Assembly (NCBI RefSeq): GCF_030733205.1
Contig: NZ_JASHJL010000023.1
Coordinates: 21,622 to 85,621, forward strand
Direction of reading: 5' to 3'
Origin: Mameliella sp. MMSF_3455
GTDB taxonomy: Bacteria > Pseudomonadota > Alphaproteobacteria > Rhodobacterales > Rhodobacteraceae
Length of the DNA stretch: 64,000 bases
Of the stretch, positions 44,982 to 53,791 are shown piece by piece (position 1 is the stretch's first letter; each line of letters opens with the position of its first letter). The position numbers and the translations under genes were made by a program. The notes under the pieces were generated by a model. That model did no database searches. It had not been told where the DNA came from and worked only from the letters and a program-made list of their open reading frames with translations.

Positions 44982-45859
44982 GCCGCCTTCCTCTGCGCTT
45001 CACCGCCCGAGGTCGCCTGGCCGTGGGTCAGACGCTTCATGATCCGGTCCAGCACGATTTCGGACACCCGCGTGAACATCAGGTAGAAAACCAGCAGCGC
45101 CAAGAAATACCACATGCGCCAGTCGCCATGCGGGTAGTCGGTGAACCGTGCCGTCTTGGCGCCGCCCAGTTCGCGTGCCCAGTAGACGATATCCTCGACC
45201 CCCAGCAGGAACAGCAGTGGTGTCGCCTTGATCAGCACCATCCAGAGGTTCGACAGGCCGGGCAGGGCATAGACCCACATCTGCGGCACCAGGATGCGCC
45301 AGTAACACTGGCGCGGGCTCATGCCATAGGCCTCGGCCGTTTCCATCTGGGCACGCGGTACGGCCCGCATGGCGCCGAACAGGACGTTCGCCGCGAAGGC
45401 CCCGAAAACAATGGCAAATGTCAGAACCGCCAGGAAGAAGCCGTAGGTTTCATGGACCCATTGCGCGGCGTTGCCCAGGGGCAGCTTGGCCTCGGCGCAG
45501 ACCACGAAATCATTGCCCTGCCGGATCGGCTGATCCCAGTCGGGGCATTTCGCCTTGTGCCGGATCCATTCAAAGAACTGGTCCAGGGCGATGACGAAGA
45601 ACAGGAAAAAGGCGATGTCCGGCACGCCGCGGACAATGGCGATATAGCCGCGCCCCAGCCAGCTGAGCGGCAGGATGCGCGACCGCGCCGCCGACGCCCC
45701 GGCAAAGCCGAAGGCCAGCGCGGCCGGCGCGGTGATCGCCAGCAGCAGCAGGACCGTGCCCACCGACCAGTAGATGGCCATGTGCTTGCCCGTGGTCAGG
45801 TAGCAGGCCATCCAGCTCAGGCCGGAGAGCGTATCGGGGTCAGTGCAGAAACCGAACAT
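44978..45859 (-). CDS. Polar amino acid ABC transporter permease
   Basis: A 293-residue HisQ-type permease with about five to six membrane helices. The EAA loop is ETAEAYGMSPRQCYWRILVP. An insert between helices (about residues 105-140) carries cysteines and charged residues and probably faces the periplasm. It pairs with the HisM-type permease encoded just downstream. It follows the substrate-binding protein gene, from which it is separated by a hairpin. Confidence 0.88.
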   Translation of the reverse strand: MFGFCTDPDTLSGLSWMACYLTTGKHMAIYWSVGTVLLLLAITAPAALAFGFAGASAARSRILPLSWLGRGYIAIVRGVPDIAFFLFFVIALDQFFEWIRHKAKCPDWDQPIRQGNDFVVCAEAKLPLGNAAQWVHETYGFFLAVLTFAIVFGAFAANVLFGAMRAVPRAQMETAEAYGMSPRQCYWRILVPQMWVYALPGLSNLWMVLIKATPLLFLLGVEDIVYWARELGGAKTARFTDYPHGDWRMWYFLALLVFYLMFTRVSEIVLDRIMKRLTHGQATSGGEAQRKAA

Positions 45860-45872
45860 CGCGGAACCTGAC

Positions 45873-45895
45873 GGGGCGGGAGATTACCCCGCCCC
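45873..45895 (-). other. Intercistronic hairpin between binding protein and permease genes
   Basis: An 8-bp stem (GGGGCGGG with CCCGCCCC) and a 7-base loop fill the 42-bp gap, with no T run after it. In binding-protein operons such structures limit read-through or protect the upstream mRNA, so that more binding protein than permease is made. Confidence 0.6.
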
Positions 45896-45901
45896 ACCTT
45901 T

Positions 45902-46627
45902 TCAGAACGTTGCGCCGAGTTCCCATTTCTCGATCAGCGCATTCAGCGAACCGTCGTCTTTCATCGACTGGATCGCCGCGTCGAACTTCTCGCGCAGTTC
46001 GCCATCGCTTTCGCGCAGGCCAAGGCCGATGCCGCCGCCGATCAGGATGTCCTCACCCACAAAGGCAAGGTCCGCGCTTTCCTCGGCGATGGGCGCCAGG
46101 TAGGCCTTGTCGGCCAGAACCGCGTCCGCCTCGCCGTTGCGCACGGCGGCGATGGTTTCGTCAGGCGTGGCGAATTCGACCAGCGTTGCGCCCATCTCGG
46201 CGATGTACGAGGCCTGGATCGTGCCTGCCTGAGCCGCGAAGATGCCGCCCTCCATGTCGAGGTCCATGCCTTCCATCGCCAGGAAGGCGGACGGGTCGGG
46301 CTGGGTGTAGTTCTGGGTGAAGTCGATGACTTCGTCACGCTCGTCGGTGATCGACATGCCGGCGATGATGGCGTCGTAGTTGCCGGAGACCAGGTTGGGG
46401 ATGATCGAATCCCACTCGTTCGTGACCCATTCGCAGGTCAGTTCCGCGCGCTTGCACAGCTCGTCGCCAAGCTCGCGCTCGAAGCCGGCCACTTCGCCGT
46501 CGTCGTCGATGTAGTTGTACGGAGGATAGGCGCCCTCGGTGCCGAGGCGGACCACCGAATGGCTTTCCGCGAAGGCCGCACCGGCGAGCATCGCAAGTGC
46601 CGCGGTTCCGATCAGAAGCTTTTTCAT
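45902..46627 (-). CDS. Periplasmic polar amino acid-binding protein
   Basis: A 241-residue solute-binding protein of the HisJ/ArtJ family. A Sec signal peptide covers residues 1-20 (cleavage after AFA). Residues around 29-48 (LGTEGAYPPYNYIDDDGEVA) and AGMSITDERDEVIDFTQNY are typical of basic or polar amino acid binders. The segment GTIQAS and the EADAVLADK stretch complete the site. It should deliver arginine, lysine, ornithine, histidine or a related amine to the permeases. Confidence 0.9.
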   Translation of the reverse strand: MKKLLIGTAALAMLAGAAFAESHSVVRLGTEGAYPPYNYIDDDGEVAGFERELGDELCKRAELTCEWVTNEWDSIIPNLVSGNYDAIIAGMSITDERDEVIDFTQNYTQPDPSAFLAMEGMDLDMEGGIFAAQAGTIQASYIAEMGATLVEFATPDETIAAVRNGEADAVLADKAYLAPIAEESADLAFVGEDILIGGGIGLGLRESDGELREKFDAAIQSMKDDGSLNALIEKWELGATF

Positions 46628-46691
46628 GTCGTTACTCCCTGGTAGGTTCTGGCGGCTGTCCCGCCGATTTTAGGATGCTGGCCCTTTTGGC

Positions 46692-47465
46692 CTAGGCATG
46701 AACGGTCGACTTCAGGAACCCCTGCAGCCGTTCCGATTTCGGCGCGCCGAAGAGCGTTTCCGGCGGGCCCTGTTCCTCGATCAGCCCCTGGTGCAGGAAC
46801 ACCACGTGGTCGCTGACATCAGAGGCCATCTTCATGTCATGGGTCACGATCAGCATCGTGCGCCCTTCCTGTGCGAGCGACTTGATCACCCGCACCACTT
46901 CCTGCTCCAGTTCCGGATCCAGCGCGCTGGTCGGTTCGTCGAAGAGCAGCGCCTCCGGCTCCATGCAGAGCGCGCGGGCAATGGCGGCGCGCTGTTGCTG
47001 GCCACCCGACAGTTGCGCCGGGTAGACGTCGCATTTGTCGCCAATGCCCACCTTGTCCAGGTAGCCGCGCGCGGCCTTTTCCACCTGCGCCCGGTCGCGG
47101 CCCAGCACCGTGACCGGCGCCTCCATCACGTTCTGCAGGATGGTCATATGGGCCCACAGGTTGAACTGCTGGAACACCATCGACAGGTTCGTTCGGATAC
47201 GCAGCACCTGCTTGGCATCCGCCGGGCGGCGGTTGTGGCCCTCGCCTTTCCAGTGGACGGGTTCGCCCTTGAAGAGGATGTCGCCCTGTTGGCTGTCTTC
47301 CAGCAGGTTGCAGCAGCGCAGCAGCGTGGACTTGCCCGAACCGGAAGATCCGATCAGCGAGACCACGTCGCCCTTGCGGGCCGTGATGTCGACTCCCTTG
47401 AGAACTTCAAGAGAGCCATAGGCCTTGTGAAGGTTGCGGATTTCGATGACGGGCGTGTCGGACAA
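46692..47465 (-). CDS. Polar amino acid ABC transporter ATPase (HisP-like)
   Basis: A 257-residue ATPase. Walker A is GSSGSGKST (near residue 38), the signature motif is LSGGQQQRAAIARAL, and Walker B is ALLFDEPTSALD. The insertion EGHNRRPADAKQ and the block FQQFNLWAHMTILQNV are characteristic of HisP. No ATG fits; I favour a TTG start (MSDTPVIEIRNLHKAYG), because the length then matches HisP and homology begins there. A second TTG lies 15 codons upstream. It is the first gene of the transporter operon. Confidence 0.88.
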   Translation of the reverse strand: MSDTPVIEIRNLHKAYGSLEVLKGVDITARKGDVVSLIGSSGSGKSTLLRCCNLLEDSQQGDILFKGEPVHWKGEGHNRRPADAKQVLRIRTNLSMVFQQFNLWAHMTILQNVMEAPVTVLGRDRAQVEKAARGYLDKVGIGDKCDVYPAQLSGGQQQRAAIARALCMEPEALLFDEPTSALDPELEQEVVRVIKSLAQEGRTMLIVTHDMKMASDVSDHVVFLHQGLIEEQGPPETLFGAPKSERLQGFLKSTVHA

Positions 47466-47564
47466 GCGGAGCCTCGGGCAGATCGCAGGATGCCCGGTAT
47501 CAACGCGCAAACCTGCGGGCTTGGCAAGGGGGCCAAGGGCAAAAAGTCCTGTTCTGACCTTCGG

Positions 47565-48290
47565 TCAGGCGGGCATCGGCGCCGCAAGGGGCAGGCTTCG
47601 ATAGCTCTCGGCCCCGACCTGGGCCAGTCCGACCGGGCCGCCCATGATCCGGCGGTCCTCGACTGTCAGTGCGTCCAGAGCGGCGGCGAAGGCCTCTCGC
47701 AAGGGCGCCGGATCCGTCCCGGGTGCCGCAATCAGGGCCAGACCGGGTGTCGGCGCGCTGCGGTCGATGACCTTCAGTGACGCCGCGACATCGGGCGCAA
47801 CCTGTTCCAGTATACGCCAGCTCACCGCGTCGATATAGGCGACATCGGCCCGGCCTTCGGCCACCGCGGTGGCAGAGGCGCGGTGCGCCCCGGTTTCGAG
47901 GTATCCTGCAAAGTTATGGCCGCGGGTGCTGCCCCACCCTGACTGGCTATCAGCGGAATTGTAGGCAAGCCGTAGATCCGCGCGCGCGCGGGCCTCGTCG
48001 GGCCGGGTGACGACGACCGAATGATACCAGCCGGGGGGCGTGTCCGGCAGGGCAAAGTCGATCGAGGCGACATAAGTGACCCGTTCGGCGAAGGTGGTCG
48101 CAAAAGGCAGGCCGCAGACATGGGACAGGACCAGGTCAGGGGCGCCCCAGTGCGCGTACCAGTCGGCAGGCAGATCCTCGGGTGGGGTGATCGGGGGCAA
48201 TTGGGGCAGGCGCGCACGCATGTCATCCCAGAATCGCGACCAGGCGGTGGCGTTCTCGGGCCACCAGTACATCGGAAGGCTGGCAATCAT
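47565..48290 (-). CDS. PhnD-like phosphate/phosphonate-binding-fold protein without signal peptide
   Basis: A 241-residue protein of the type II periplasmic binding fold, PhnD-like (ALPDTPPGWYHSVVVTRPDE and LRLAYNSADSQSGWG). It begins MIASLPMYWWPENATAW with no signal peptide, so it probably works in the cytosol or is a relic sensor. Similar short proteins are common in alphaproteobacteria and uncharacterised. Its start shares one base with the stop of the upstream TerB gene, which suggests cotranscription. Confidence 0.72.
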   Translation of the reverse strand: MIASLPMYWWPENATAWSRFWDDMRARLPQLPPITPPEDLPADWYAHWGAPDLVLSHVCGLPFATTFAERVTYVASIDFALPDTPPGWYHSVVVTRPDEARARADLRLAYNSADSQSGWGSTRGHNFAGYLETGAHRASATAVAEGRADVAYIDAVSWRILEQVAPDVAASLKVIDRSAPTPGLALIAAPGTDPAPLREAFAAALDALTVEDRRIMGGPVGLAQVGAESYRSLPLAAPMPA

Positions 48291-48727
48291 TACTTCTTCT
48301 CGACCCGTTGCCGTGCCAGGGCGCTGTCACGGTCGTTGATCCCCAGGAGATTGGACACAAGCCTGAGCAGCGCGTCTTCCTCGGCCTCGCGCACGCCATC
48401 GGCCAGCACCACCTGCCAGAGCGCCTCGATCACTGCGATACGGTCCTCGTAGGGGACGGCATCCTTGATCGCGCGGGTAAAGCGCACGGTGTCCGGCGCC
48501 TCGGATTCCAGTCCCTCGCCCTCGGAGCGCAGACGCGCAGCCTCGAAGGGCGACAGGCCGTAACGGGTGGCGATGATCCGGTCGATACGGTCCCTTTCGC
48601 TGTCATCGAAGGTGCCGTCGGACCGGGCGACGCGGACCAGCAGCGCGGTGAGCGCGAGCCGTGCGTCCTCGTCGGGAAGTGGGGCGGGATCGGTCGCCGT
48701 CAGGCGCTTGAGGAAATCTGCGAACAT
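48290..48727 (-). CDS. TerB-family protein, copy 1
   Basis: A 145-residue all-helical protein of the TerB (tellurite-resistance-like) family. The core is ALTALLVRVARSDGTFDDSE at about residues 24-43, followed by LSPFEAARLR and EALWQVVLADGVREAEE. The acidic residues in the DG-containing loops could bind metal. I chose the ATG at MFADFLKRL, where homology begins. A paralogue lies directly upstream. A role in tellurite resistance is not supported, since no other ter genes are present. Confidence 0.8.
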   Translation of the reverse strand: MFADFLKRLTATDPAPLPDEDARLALTALLVRVARSDGTFDDSERDRIDRIIATRYGLSPFEAARLRSEGEGLESEAPDTVRFTRAIKDAVPYEDRIAVIEALWQVVLADGVREAEEDALLRLVSNLLGINDRDSALARQRVEKK

Positions 48728-48767
48728 GGTCGGGGATATAAGCCCGGTTTCGGGCGGGCACAATTCC

Positions 48768-49211
48768 TCAGGGGATCACGGCCGCACTGCGCGCCGCCTC
48801 GTTGTCATGTGGCGCGACGCCAAGCGCCTCTTCGACCAGGTTCACCAGCGCGGCCTCGCGGGCGTCGGTGATTCCGTCCGCCCAGGCCACCTGCCAAAGC
48901 GCCTGCACGGTTTCGACGCGGTGGGCATAGTCCACGTTCTCGCGGATCAGCGCCGTCATCCTCGCGTCGTCCTTGATCTCGCGGGCCAGCCTTTCGCAGG
49001 TGGCGCGCATCTTTGCGGCCTCCACCGGGTTCAGTCCGAACGCCGTCGACAGGGTCCGGTCGATCTGGCTGATTTCCTCGAAGAGATAGGTGTCGTCCGC
49101 CCGCGCGACGCGCACCAGCAGCGTGCCAAGCGCCAGCTTGGCATCCGGTTCCGGCAGCGGTGCTGGCTGGCGCGGACCGTGGTGGAAAAAGGCTTTCAAC
49201 CGCTCGAACAT
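48768..49211 (-). CDS. TerB-family protein, copy 2
   Basis: A 147-residue paralogue of the TerB protein encoded just downstream. The shared pattern is MFERLKAFF, LGTLLVRVARADDTYLFEE, LNPVEAAKMRA and QALWQVAWADGITDAREA. It is a tandem duplication with about 40 bp between the genes. The C-terminus is extended and rich in Ala. Function unknown. Confidence 0.8.
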   Translation of the reverse strand: MFERLKAFFHHGPRQPAPLPEPDAKLALGTLLVRVARADDTYLFEEISQIDRTLSTAFGLNPVEAAKMRATCERLAREIKDDARMTALIRENVDYAHRVETVQALWQVAWADGITDAREAALVNLVEEALGVAPHDNEAARSAAVIP

Positions 49212-49263
49212 GGCCGGCCTCCTGATGGTTCGGCAATGGAGTAGCATGGTGCCAGAGGTCGCG

Positions 49264-50055
49264 TCACCTGCCCGTTGAGCCGGTCTTGGCGAATTGGGAC
49301 GAGAGTGGTTTCAGTGCCGCGTCCAGCCCCCACGGCGGGTTCACGACAAAAAGGCCGGAGCCGATCATGCGGTGTCCGTCCCGGGCGGGTGGAAAGCGGA
49401 CCTCGTGGCGCAGGGCCGCGGGGAACTCGGCCTCGAGCTGGCGCAGCATGGGCACATGTGTCCCGTCCCGCAGCAGCGGATACCAGAGCACCAGGATGCC
49501 CACGTTCCATTTCCGCGTGAGGGCCTGCATGGTCCGGGGGACGCTGGCGTAATCGGCTTTCACCTCCCAGCTTGGGTCGATCAGCATCAGACCGCGCCGC
49601 GGGGTCGGCGGGCAGAGGCTTTGCGCCATCTCATAGCCATCCTGCCTGTAGACGCGCGTGTTCGGCGCCCGCACAGCACTGGACAGTGCCTCGTGCTCTT
49701 GGGGATGCAGTTCGGCCAGGTGCAGCCGATCGTCTTCGCGCAACAGGCTTTGTGCGATCAGCGGAGAGCCGGGATAGGCAGAGGGCCCCCTTTCGTCCCG
49801 CACCGTTTTCAGTGCCCGGGCATAGGGATGATCCGCGCCAAACCAGTTTTTGGCGCGGGCGATCCCCTGCGCGGCCTCGCCTGTCTTGACCGCTTCGGCG
49901 CCTTCAAGGTCGTAGAGCCCGCGCCCGGCGTGCGTCTCGATGTAGCTCAACGGTTTCGGCTTGCGAGTCAGGTAGTCCAGCATCCACGCCAGCGCCGCGT
50001 GCTTGTGCACGTCGGCAAGGTTCCCGGCATGATAGGCATGTTGATAGGACAGCAT
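49264..50055 (-). CDS. rlmJ: 23S rRNA (adenine2030-N6)-methyltransferase RlmJ
   Basis: A 263-residue SAM-dependent methyltransferase. The N-terminus MLSYQHAYHAGNLADVHKH is diagnostic, followed by YIETHAGRGLYDL. The catalytic motif reads LIDPSWE where most N6-adenine methyltransferases have DPPY or DPPF; this remains in the range of the family motif (D/N)PP(Y/F/W) but with Ser for the second Pro. It methylates A2030 of 23S rRNA. It lies upstream of the TerB genes. Confidence 0.92.
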   Translation of the reverse strand: MLSYQHAYHAGNLADVHKHAALAWMLDYLTRKPKPLSYIETHAGRGLYDLEGAEAVKTGEAAQGIARAKNWFGADHPYARALKTVRDERGPSAYPGSPLIAQSLLREDDRLHLAELHPQEHEALSSAVRAPNTRVYRQDGYEMAQSLCPPTPRRGLMLIDPSWEVKADYASVPRTMQALTRKWNVGILVLWYPLLRDGTHVPMLRQLEAEFPAALRHEVRFPPARDGHRMIGSGLFVVNPPWGLDAALKPLSSQFAKTGSTGR

Positions 50056-50180
50056 GCGAGCGGCCTAAGAGTTTGCGGCGGGGCTGGCAAGGGCCATTGG
50101 GGCTGGCCGCTTGCGCATCACCCGCAACCCGGTATCACATAGGGGGTGATGACCCCGAGGGTCCTGATGAGGCGGAGTGA

Positions 50181-50672
50181 ATGGCACAGAGCGGCGCGCA
50201 GGGTGTGGTCGACCGCGAAGCGCGGGAAAAGGAGCTGCTGGAATACCTGCGCGTCTATGTCATGATCTGGCAAAAGATCGATTTCATCTGGGGCATGTTC
50301 CTGACTTCCTACATCCCGATTTTCGGGTTCCTGCATTTCTACCAGGGCGAGATGGGGAGTAGTTTCGCCGGGATGTTCGTGCTGGCCGTCGCCTTTTTCA
50401 CCTATGTGAACGGGCAGGCTCTGCGGCAGCACTATGACATCGCCATCACCATGAGCCGTGAATTCCGGCGTCTGAACCGGTCTTTTCCGGACATCAACGG
50501 GGCGCTGATCCGAACTGCGCAGGACAACCGTCCCCGCCTGGTCTGGGTCACGCATGGGGCGGCCTTTGCCGGGATGCTCTACATGATGGCGGGGCGGATC
50601 GGGACGGGGTTCTGCGCTGCGGGCACGGCAGAGAACGGCTGGGACTGTATCCTCACGCTGGTTTTCGGCTGA
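50181..50672 (+). CDS. Hypothetical membrane protein
   Basis: A 163-residue protein with an N-terminal charged segment, then hydrophobic segments at about 34-52, 60-78 and 120-140. The sequence HFYQGEMGSSFAGMFVLAVA and HYDIAITMSREFRRLNRSFP are not known to me from a named family. The start ATG follows GGCGGAG. Its end overlaps the opposing DUF2306-like gene by 20 bp. Confidence 0.65.
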   Translation: MAQSGAQGVVDREAREKELLEYLRVYVMIWQKIDFIWGMFLTSYIPIFGFLHFYQGEMGSSFAGMFVLAVAFFTYVNGQALRQHYDIAITMSREFRRLNRSFPDINGALIRTAQDNRPRLVWVTHGAAFAGMLYMMAGRIGTGFCAAGTAENGWDCILTLVFG

Positions 50673-51312
50673 GGCGACGTTCACCCAGAAACCAGAGTTC
50701 CAAGAGCGCGAGGTAGGGCAGGTAGAAGGCCCAGACCATCGCGCGGTCGAAGGGGCCATAAAAGTCATCCACCCCGACGCCGCCCGTCGCGGCGAACCAC
50801 AGCCCGTAGTGCAGGCGATAGAGGTAGGAGCCCACCGCCAGCACCATCAGCCGCAGCGCCCAGCGGCGGTGTCGGGTCACGTCCTTGTCGATGGCATAAT
50901 AGACGGTGTTGGCCGCGGCGAGGATCATCAGCACGCCATAAAGCGCGAACCAGCCTGACATCCAGGCGCCGCCGATGGTGCCCTGCAGCGCGATATAGAG
51001 CAGGCCTGCGAGGCCGGTGAAAATGGCCGTCGTGGCAAGCGTATAGCCCGAGAGCCGGTGCAGGCGGGGCGCCCGGTGGCGGATCATGGGCAGGATCTGT
51101 AGCGGCACGGTGGCGGTGATGATCGCGCCGCTGATCATGTGGGCGTAGATGGCAAGGTTCGAGAGAAGTGCGCCGGGATGAAACAGCCGCCCCAGCGCCT
51201 CGGGCACGCCTTGCAGCGCCAGCACCGGCCGGGTGAGTGCGTGCCAGGCAAAGGGCAGCACCATCAAGACCAGGAGCACCAGCAGGGCAGAGGGCAGGGC
51301 GCGGCGGAACAT
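50653..51312 (-). CDS. DUF2306-family membrane protein
   Basis: A 219-residue membrane protein with about six to seven helices. The pattern ISGAIITATVPLQILPMIR, then RLHRLSGYTLATTAIFTGL, and later DVTRHRRWALRLMVLAVGSY is that of the DUF2306 family (relatives of cytochrome-b561-like proteins). The histidines H58, H79, H85, H148 and H168 are candidates for haem binding, but this is not shown. It stands alone and converges with the hypothetical gene. Confidence 0.75.
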   Translation of the reverse strand: MFRRALPSALLVLLVLMVLPFAWHALTRPVLALQGVPEALGRLFHPGALLSNLAIYAHMISGAIITATVPLQILPMIRHRAPRLHRLSGYTLATTAIFTGLAGLLYIALQGTIGGAWMSGWFALYGVLMILAAANTVYYAIDKDVTRHRRWALRLMVLAVGSYLYRLHYGLWFAATGGVGVDDFYGPFDRAMVWAFYLPYLALLELWFLGERRLSRKPA

Positions 51313-51688
51313 GGCGAAAGGGTAGGGGTGAGCGTGCTAGCCTTGCGCGAAGCTCCAAGCGCGGAACAAACCCGCAGGGCGCCGCGCGAGCGTCATGCTG
51401 AAAGCATGCCTGTGGCATGACGCACCCGTCGTACCCAAGGTGCGCCGTTGATGATTGGCGCGCCTCCGGCGAGACGGGGGCGCTTTGGTTGGGTTGGATG
51501 CTGATCTTTGAGGGGGAGAGGCGTCTTGAAAGGGCGCCAATGTCGCCTTTCAGCCCTGAAAGGGTGGAACCCCAGCCCAAGAATGTATCGCGAAAAGGTG
51601 CACCCGGTCAGGTACCGGAGCGCCTTGCCGAGAGTCGGCGCCCGCCGAGCCTGTTTAGGGGGGAGAAAATAGCTGAGTATACAATCGA
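51313..51688. other. 376-bp gap with several inverted repeats
   Basis: No gene is recognised. A hairpin is possible with arms CGTCATGC (51391-51398) and GCATGACG (51415-51422), with an inner GCATGC, and another with TGAAAGG (51527-51533) and CCTTTCA (51546-51552). The region could hold a structured RNA or be a repeat; I cannot say which. It separates the DUF2306 gene from the AT-rich secreted gene. Confidence 0.45.
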
Positions 51689-52144
51689 CTAAAACCGCGT
51701 GCATTTCCCAACCGTTACAGCGGGCGTATTGTCATTGTTATCCACGCCGTCTGTGTATCCAAATGCGTAATAGTCCGCGAACCTTAGAGTCTCTTTGTTG
51801 AAAATGAGCCAGCCAAACTTCTCGCACATCAAAATTCCGCTAGAGGAAAAACCATCCGCGCAATAGCCGGTTGGATATTCTTTCCCGACTTCAAAAACAT
51901 AATAACTGGCGTATTGTTTGAATGGTTCGCTTGGGGGCGTACTGGTAATTATGAACGGCCCCCCGGGACTAAAGCGTGTCCCGACCCACTTGCGTGGGTT
52001 CTCTGCGAAGGATACGCCGCCCGAAGCTTCAGGGCTACATATAAACTGTTCGGCTTGGAGAACGGCGGGAAGCAAGCAAACCAAAATGGTTGCGCCAAAA
52101 GTGTCGAAGTTCCTTCGAAACCTTGAAAATCTTCCCCTCGCCAT
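51689..52144 (-). CDS. AT-rich secreted hypothetical protein
   Basis: A 151-residue protein with a probable signal peptide (residues 1-32, ending near LLPAVLQA). The mature part contains FICSPEASGGVSFAENPRKW and paired cysteines (CADG, ILMCEKFG and the final VGKCTRF), suggesting a disulfide-bonded periplasmic or secreted domain. Codon use is clearly AT-richer than in the flanking genes. It starts 3 bp after the pyrG stop on the same strand, so it may be translated from the pyrG message. Function unknown; a recent transfer is likely. Confidence 0.65.
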   Translation of the reverse strand: MARGRFSRFRRNFDTFGATILVCLLPAVLQAEQFICSPEASGGVSFAENPRKWVGTRFSPGGPFIITSTPPSEPFKQYASYYVFEVGKEYPTGYCADGFSSSGILMCEKFGWLIFNKETLRFADYYAFGYTDGVDNNDNTPAVTVGKCTRF

Positions 52145-52147
52145 TAC

Positions 52148-53791
52148 TTACACCAGCCTACTAACCTCTTTCGCCGCCCGCACAAAATCCCTGAACAGCG
52201 GATGCGGGTCAAAGGGTTTCGACTTCAGCTCGGGGTGGAACTGTACGCCGATGAACCAGGGGTGGTCGGGCCATTCCACGATTTCTGGCAGCTTGCCATC
52301 CGGGGACATGCCCGAGAAGCACAGACCGCTGGTTTCCAACTGCTCGCGGTACTTGATGTCGACCTCGTAGCGGTGGCGGTGGCGTTCGTCGATGGCCGTC
52401 TTGCCATAGACCTTGGCCACCTTCGAGCCTTCGGTCAGCACGGCGTCATAGGCGCCCAGCCGCATCGTGCCGCCCTTGGCGTCATCCGGGCGGCGGTTGA
52501 CCTTCTCGTTGCCCTGCACCCATTCCTTGAGGTGATAAACCACGGGTTCGAAACGCTTTTCCCCAGCCTCGTGGTCAAATTCCTCGGAGCCCGCCTTGGC
52601 CACCCCGGCGACATTGCGCGCGGCCTCGATCACCGCCATCTGCATTCCAAGGCAGATGCCGAGGTAGGGCACCTTGTGCTCGCGGGCGAATTGCGCCGCC
52701 TTGATCTTGCCCTCGGTCCCGCGCTCGCCAAAGCCGCCGGGGACGAGGATGGCATCGAATTTCTCCAGGTGCGGCGCCGGGTCCTCGCGGTCGAATATCT
52801 CGGCATCGACCCATTCGACCCGTACCTTGACCCGGTTCGCCATGCCGCCGTGGGTCAGTGCCTCGGCGATGGATTTATAGGCGTCCTCCAGCTGGACGTA
52901 CTTGCCGACGATGGCGACGTTGACCTCGCCCTCGGGGTTGTGGATCCGGTCGCTGACATCCTCCCATTTCGACAGGTCGGGCTTGGGCGCCGGGCTGATC
53001 TGGAAGGCGTCCAGAACCGCCTGGTCCATCCCCTCGCGGTGATAGGCCAACGGCGCGTCGTAGATCGACGGCAGGTCCTGCGCGGCAATCACGCTGTCGG
53101 GGCGGACGTTGCAGAACAGCGCCAGCTTCTCGCGCTCTTTCTGCGGGATCGGGCCTTCGGACCGGCAGACCAGGATATCCGGCGCAAGGCCGATCGACCG
53201 CAGCTCCTTGACGGAGTGCTGGGTCGGCTTGGTCTTCAATTCGCCGCTGGCCTTGATCCAGGGCAGCAGGGTGAGGTGCATGAAGACACATTGGCCGCGC
53301 GGCTTGTCCTGGGAAAACTGGCGGATCGCCTCGAAGAAGGGCAGGCCCTCGATGTCGCCGACGGTGCCGCCGATCTCGCAGAGCATGAAATCGACCTCGT
53401 CCTCGCCGATGGAGATGAAGTTCTTGATCTCGTCGGTGACGTGGGGAATGACCTGAATGGTCTTGCCGAGGTAGTCGCCGCGGCGCTCCTTCTCCAGCAC
53501 ATTGGTATAGACGCGGCCCGAAGAGATGGAATCGGTCTTGCGCGCAGGGACACCGGTAAAGCGTTCGTAATGCCCCAGGTCGAGGTCGGTTTCCGCGCCA
53601 TCGTCGGTGACAAAGACCTCGCCATGTTCAAAGGGCGACATCGTACCGGGATCGACGTTCAGATAGGGGTCCAGCTTGCGCAGGCGGACCGAAAAGCCGC
53701 GTGCCTGGAGAAGAGCGCCAAGGGCAGCGGAAGCCAGCCCCTTGCCAAGCGAAGAGACCACACCGCCGGTGATGAAGATGAAGCGCGCCAT
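52148..53791 (-). CDS. pyrG: CTP synthase
   Basis: A 547-residue enzyme that makes CTP from UTP with glutamine as nitrogen source. The N-terminal synthetase motif [17 protein letters not shown] (residues 5-21), the [20 protein letters not shown] block, and the C-terminal glutaminase with the nucleophile Cys in GICLGMQ and the final HPEL motif are all present. Length is standard. A long open extension upstream of the chosen ATG is not coding. secG is the next gene upstream on the same strand, 456 bp away. Confidence 0.96.
   Translation of the reverse strand: MARFIFITGGVVSSLGKGLASAALGALLQARGFSVRLRKLDPYLNVDPGTMSPFEHGEVFVTDDGAETDLDLGHYERFTGVPARKTDSISSGRVYTNVLEKERRGDYLGKTIQVIPHVTDEIKNFISIGEDEVDFMLCEIGGTVGDIEGLPFFEAIRQFSQDKPRGQCVFMHLTLLPWIKASGELKTKPTQHSVKELRSIGLAPDILVCRSEGPIPQKEREKLALFCNVRPDSVIAAQDLPSIYDAPLAYHREGMDQAVLDAFQISPAPKPDLSKWEDVSDRIHNPEGEVNVAIVGKYVQLEDAYKSIAEALTHGGMANRVKVRVEWVDAEIFDREDPAPHLEKFDAILVPGGFGERGTEGKIKAAQFAREHKVPYLGICLGMQMAVIEAARNVAGVAKAGSEEFDHEAGEKRFEPVVYHLKEWVQGNEKVNRRPDDAKGGTMRLGAYDAVLTEGSKVAKVYGKTAIDERHRHRYEVDIKYREQLETSGLCFSGMSPDGKLPEIVEWPDHPWFIGVQFHPELKSKPFDPHPLFRDFVRAAKEVSRLV

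Noticed and set aside
48290..49211. Tellurite resistance operon
   Set aside because: Only TerB-like domains are present. TerA, TerC, TerD or TerZ homologues are missing, so the resistance label is not supported.
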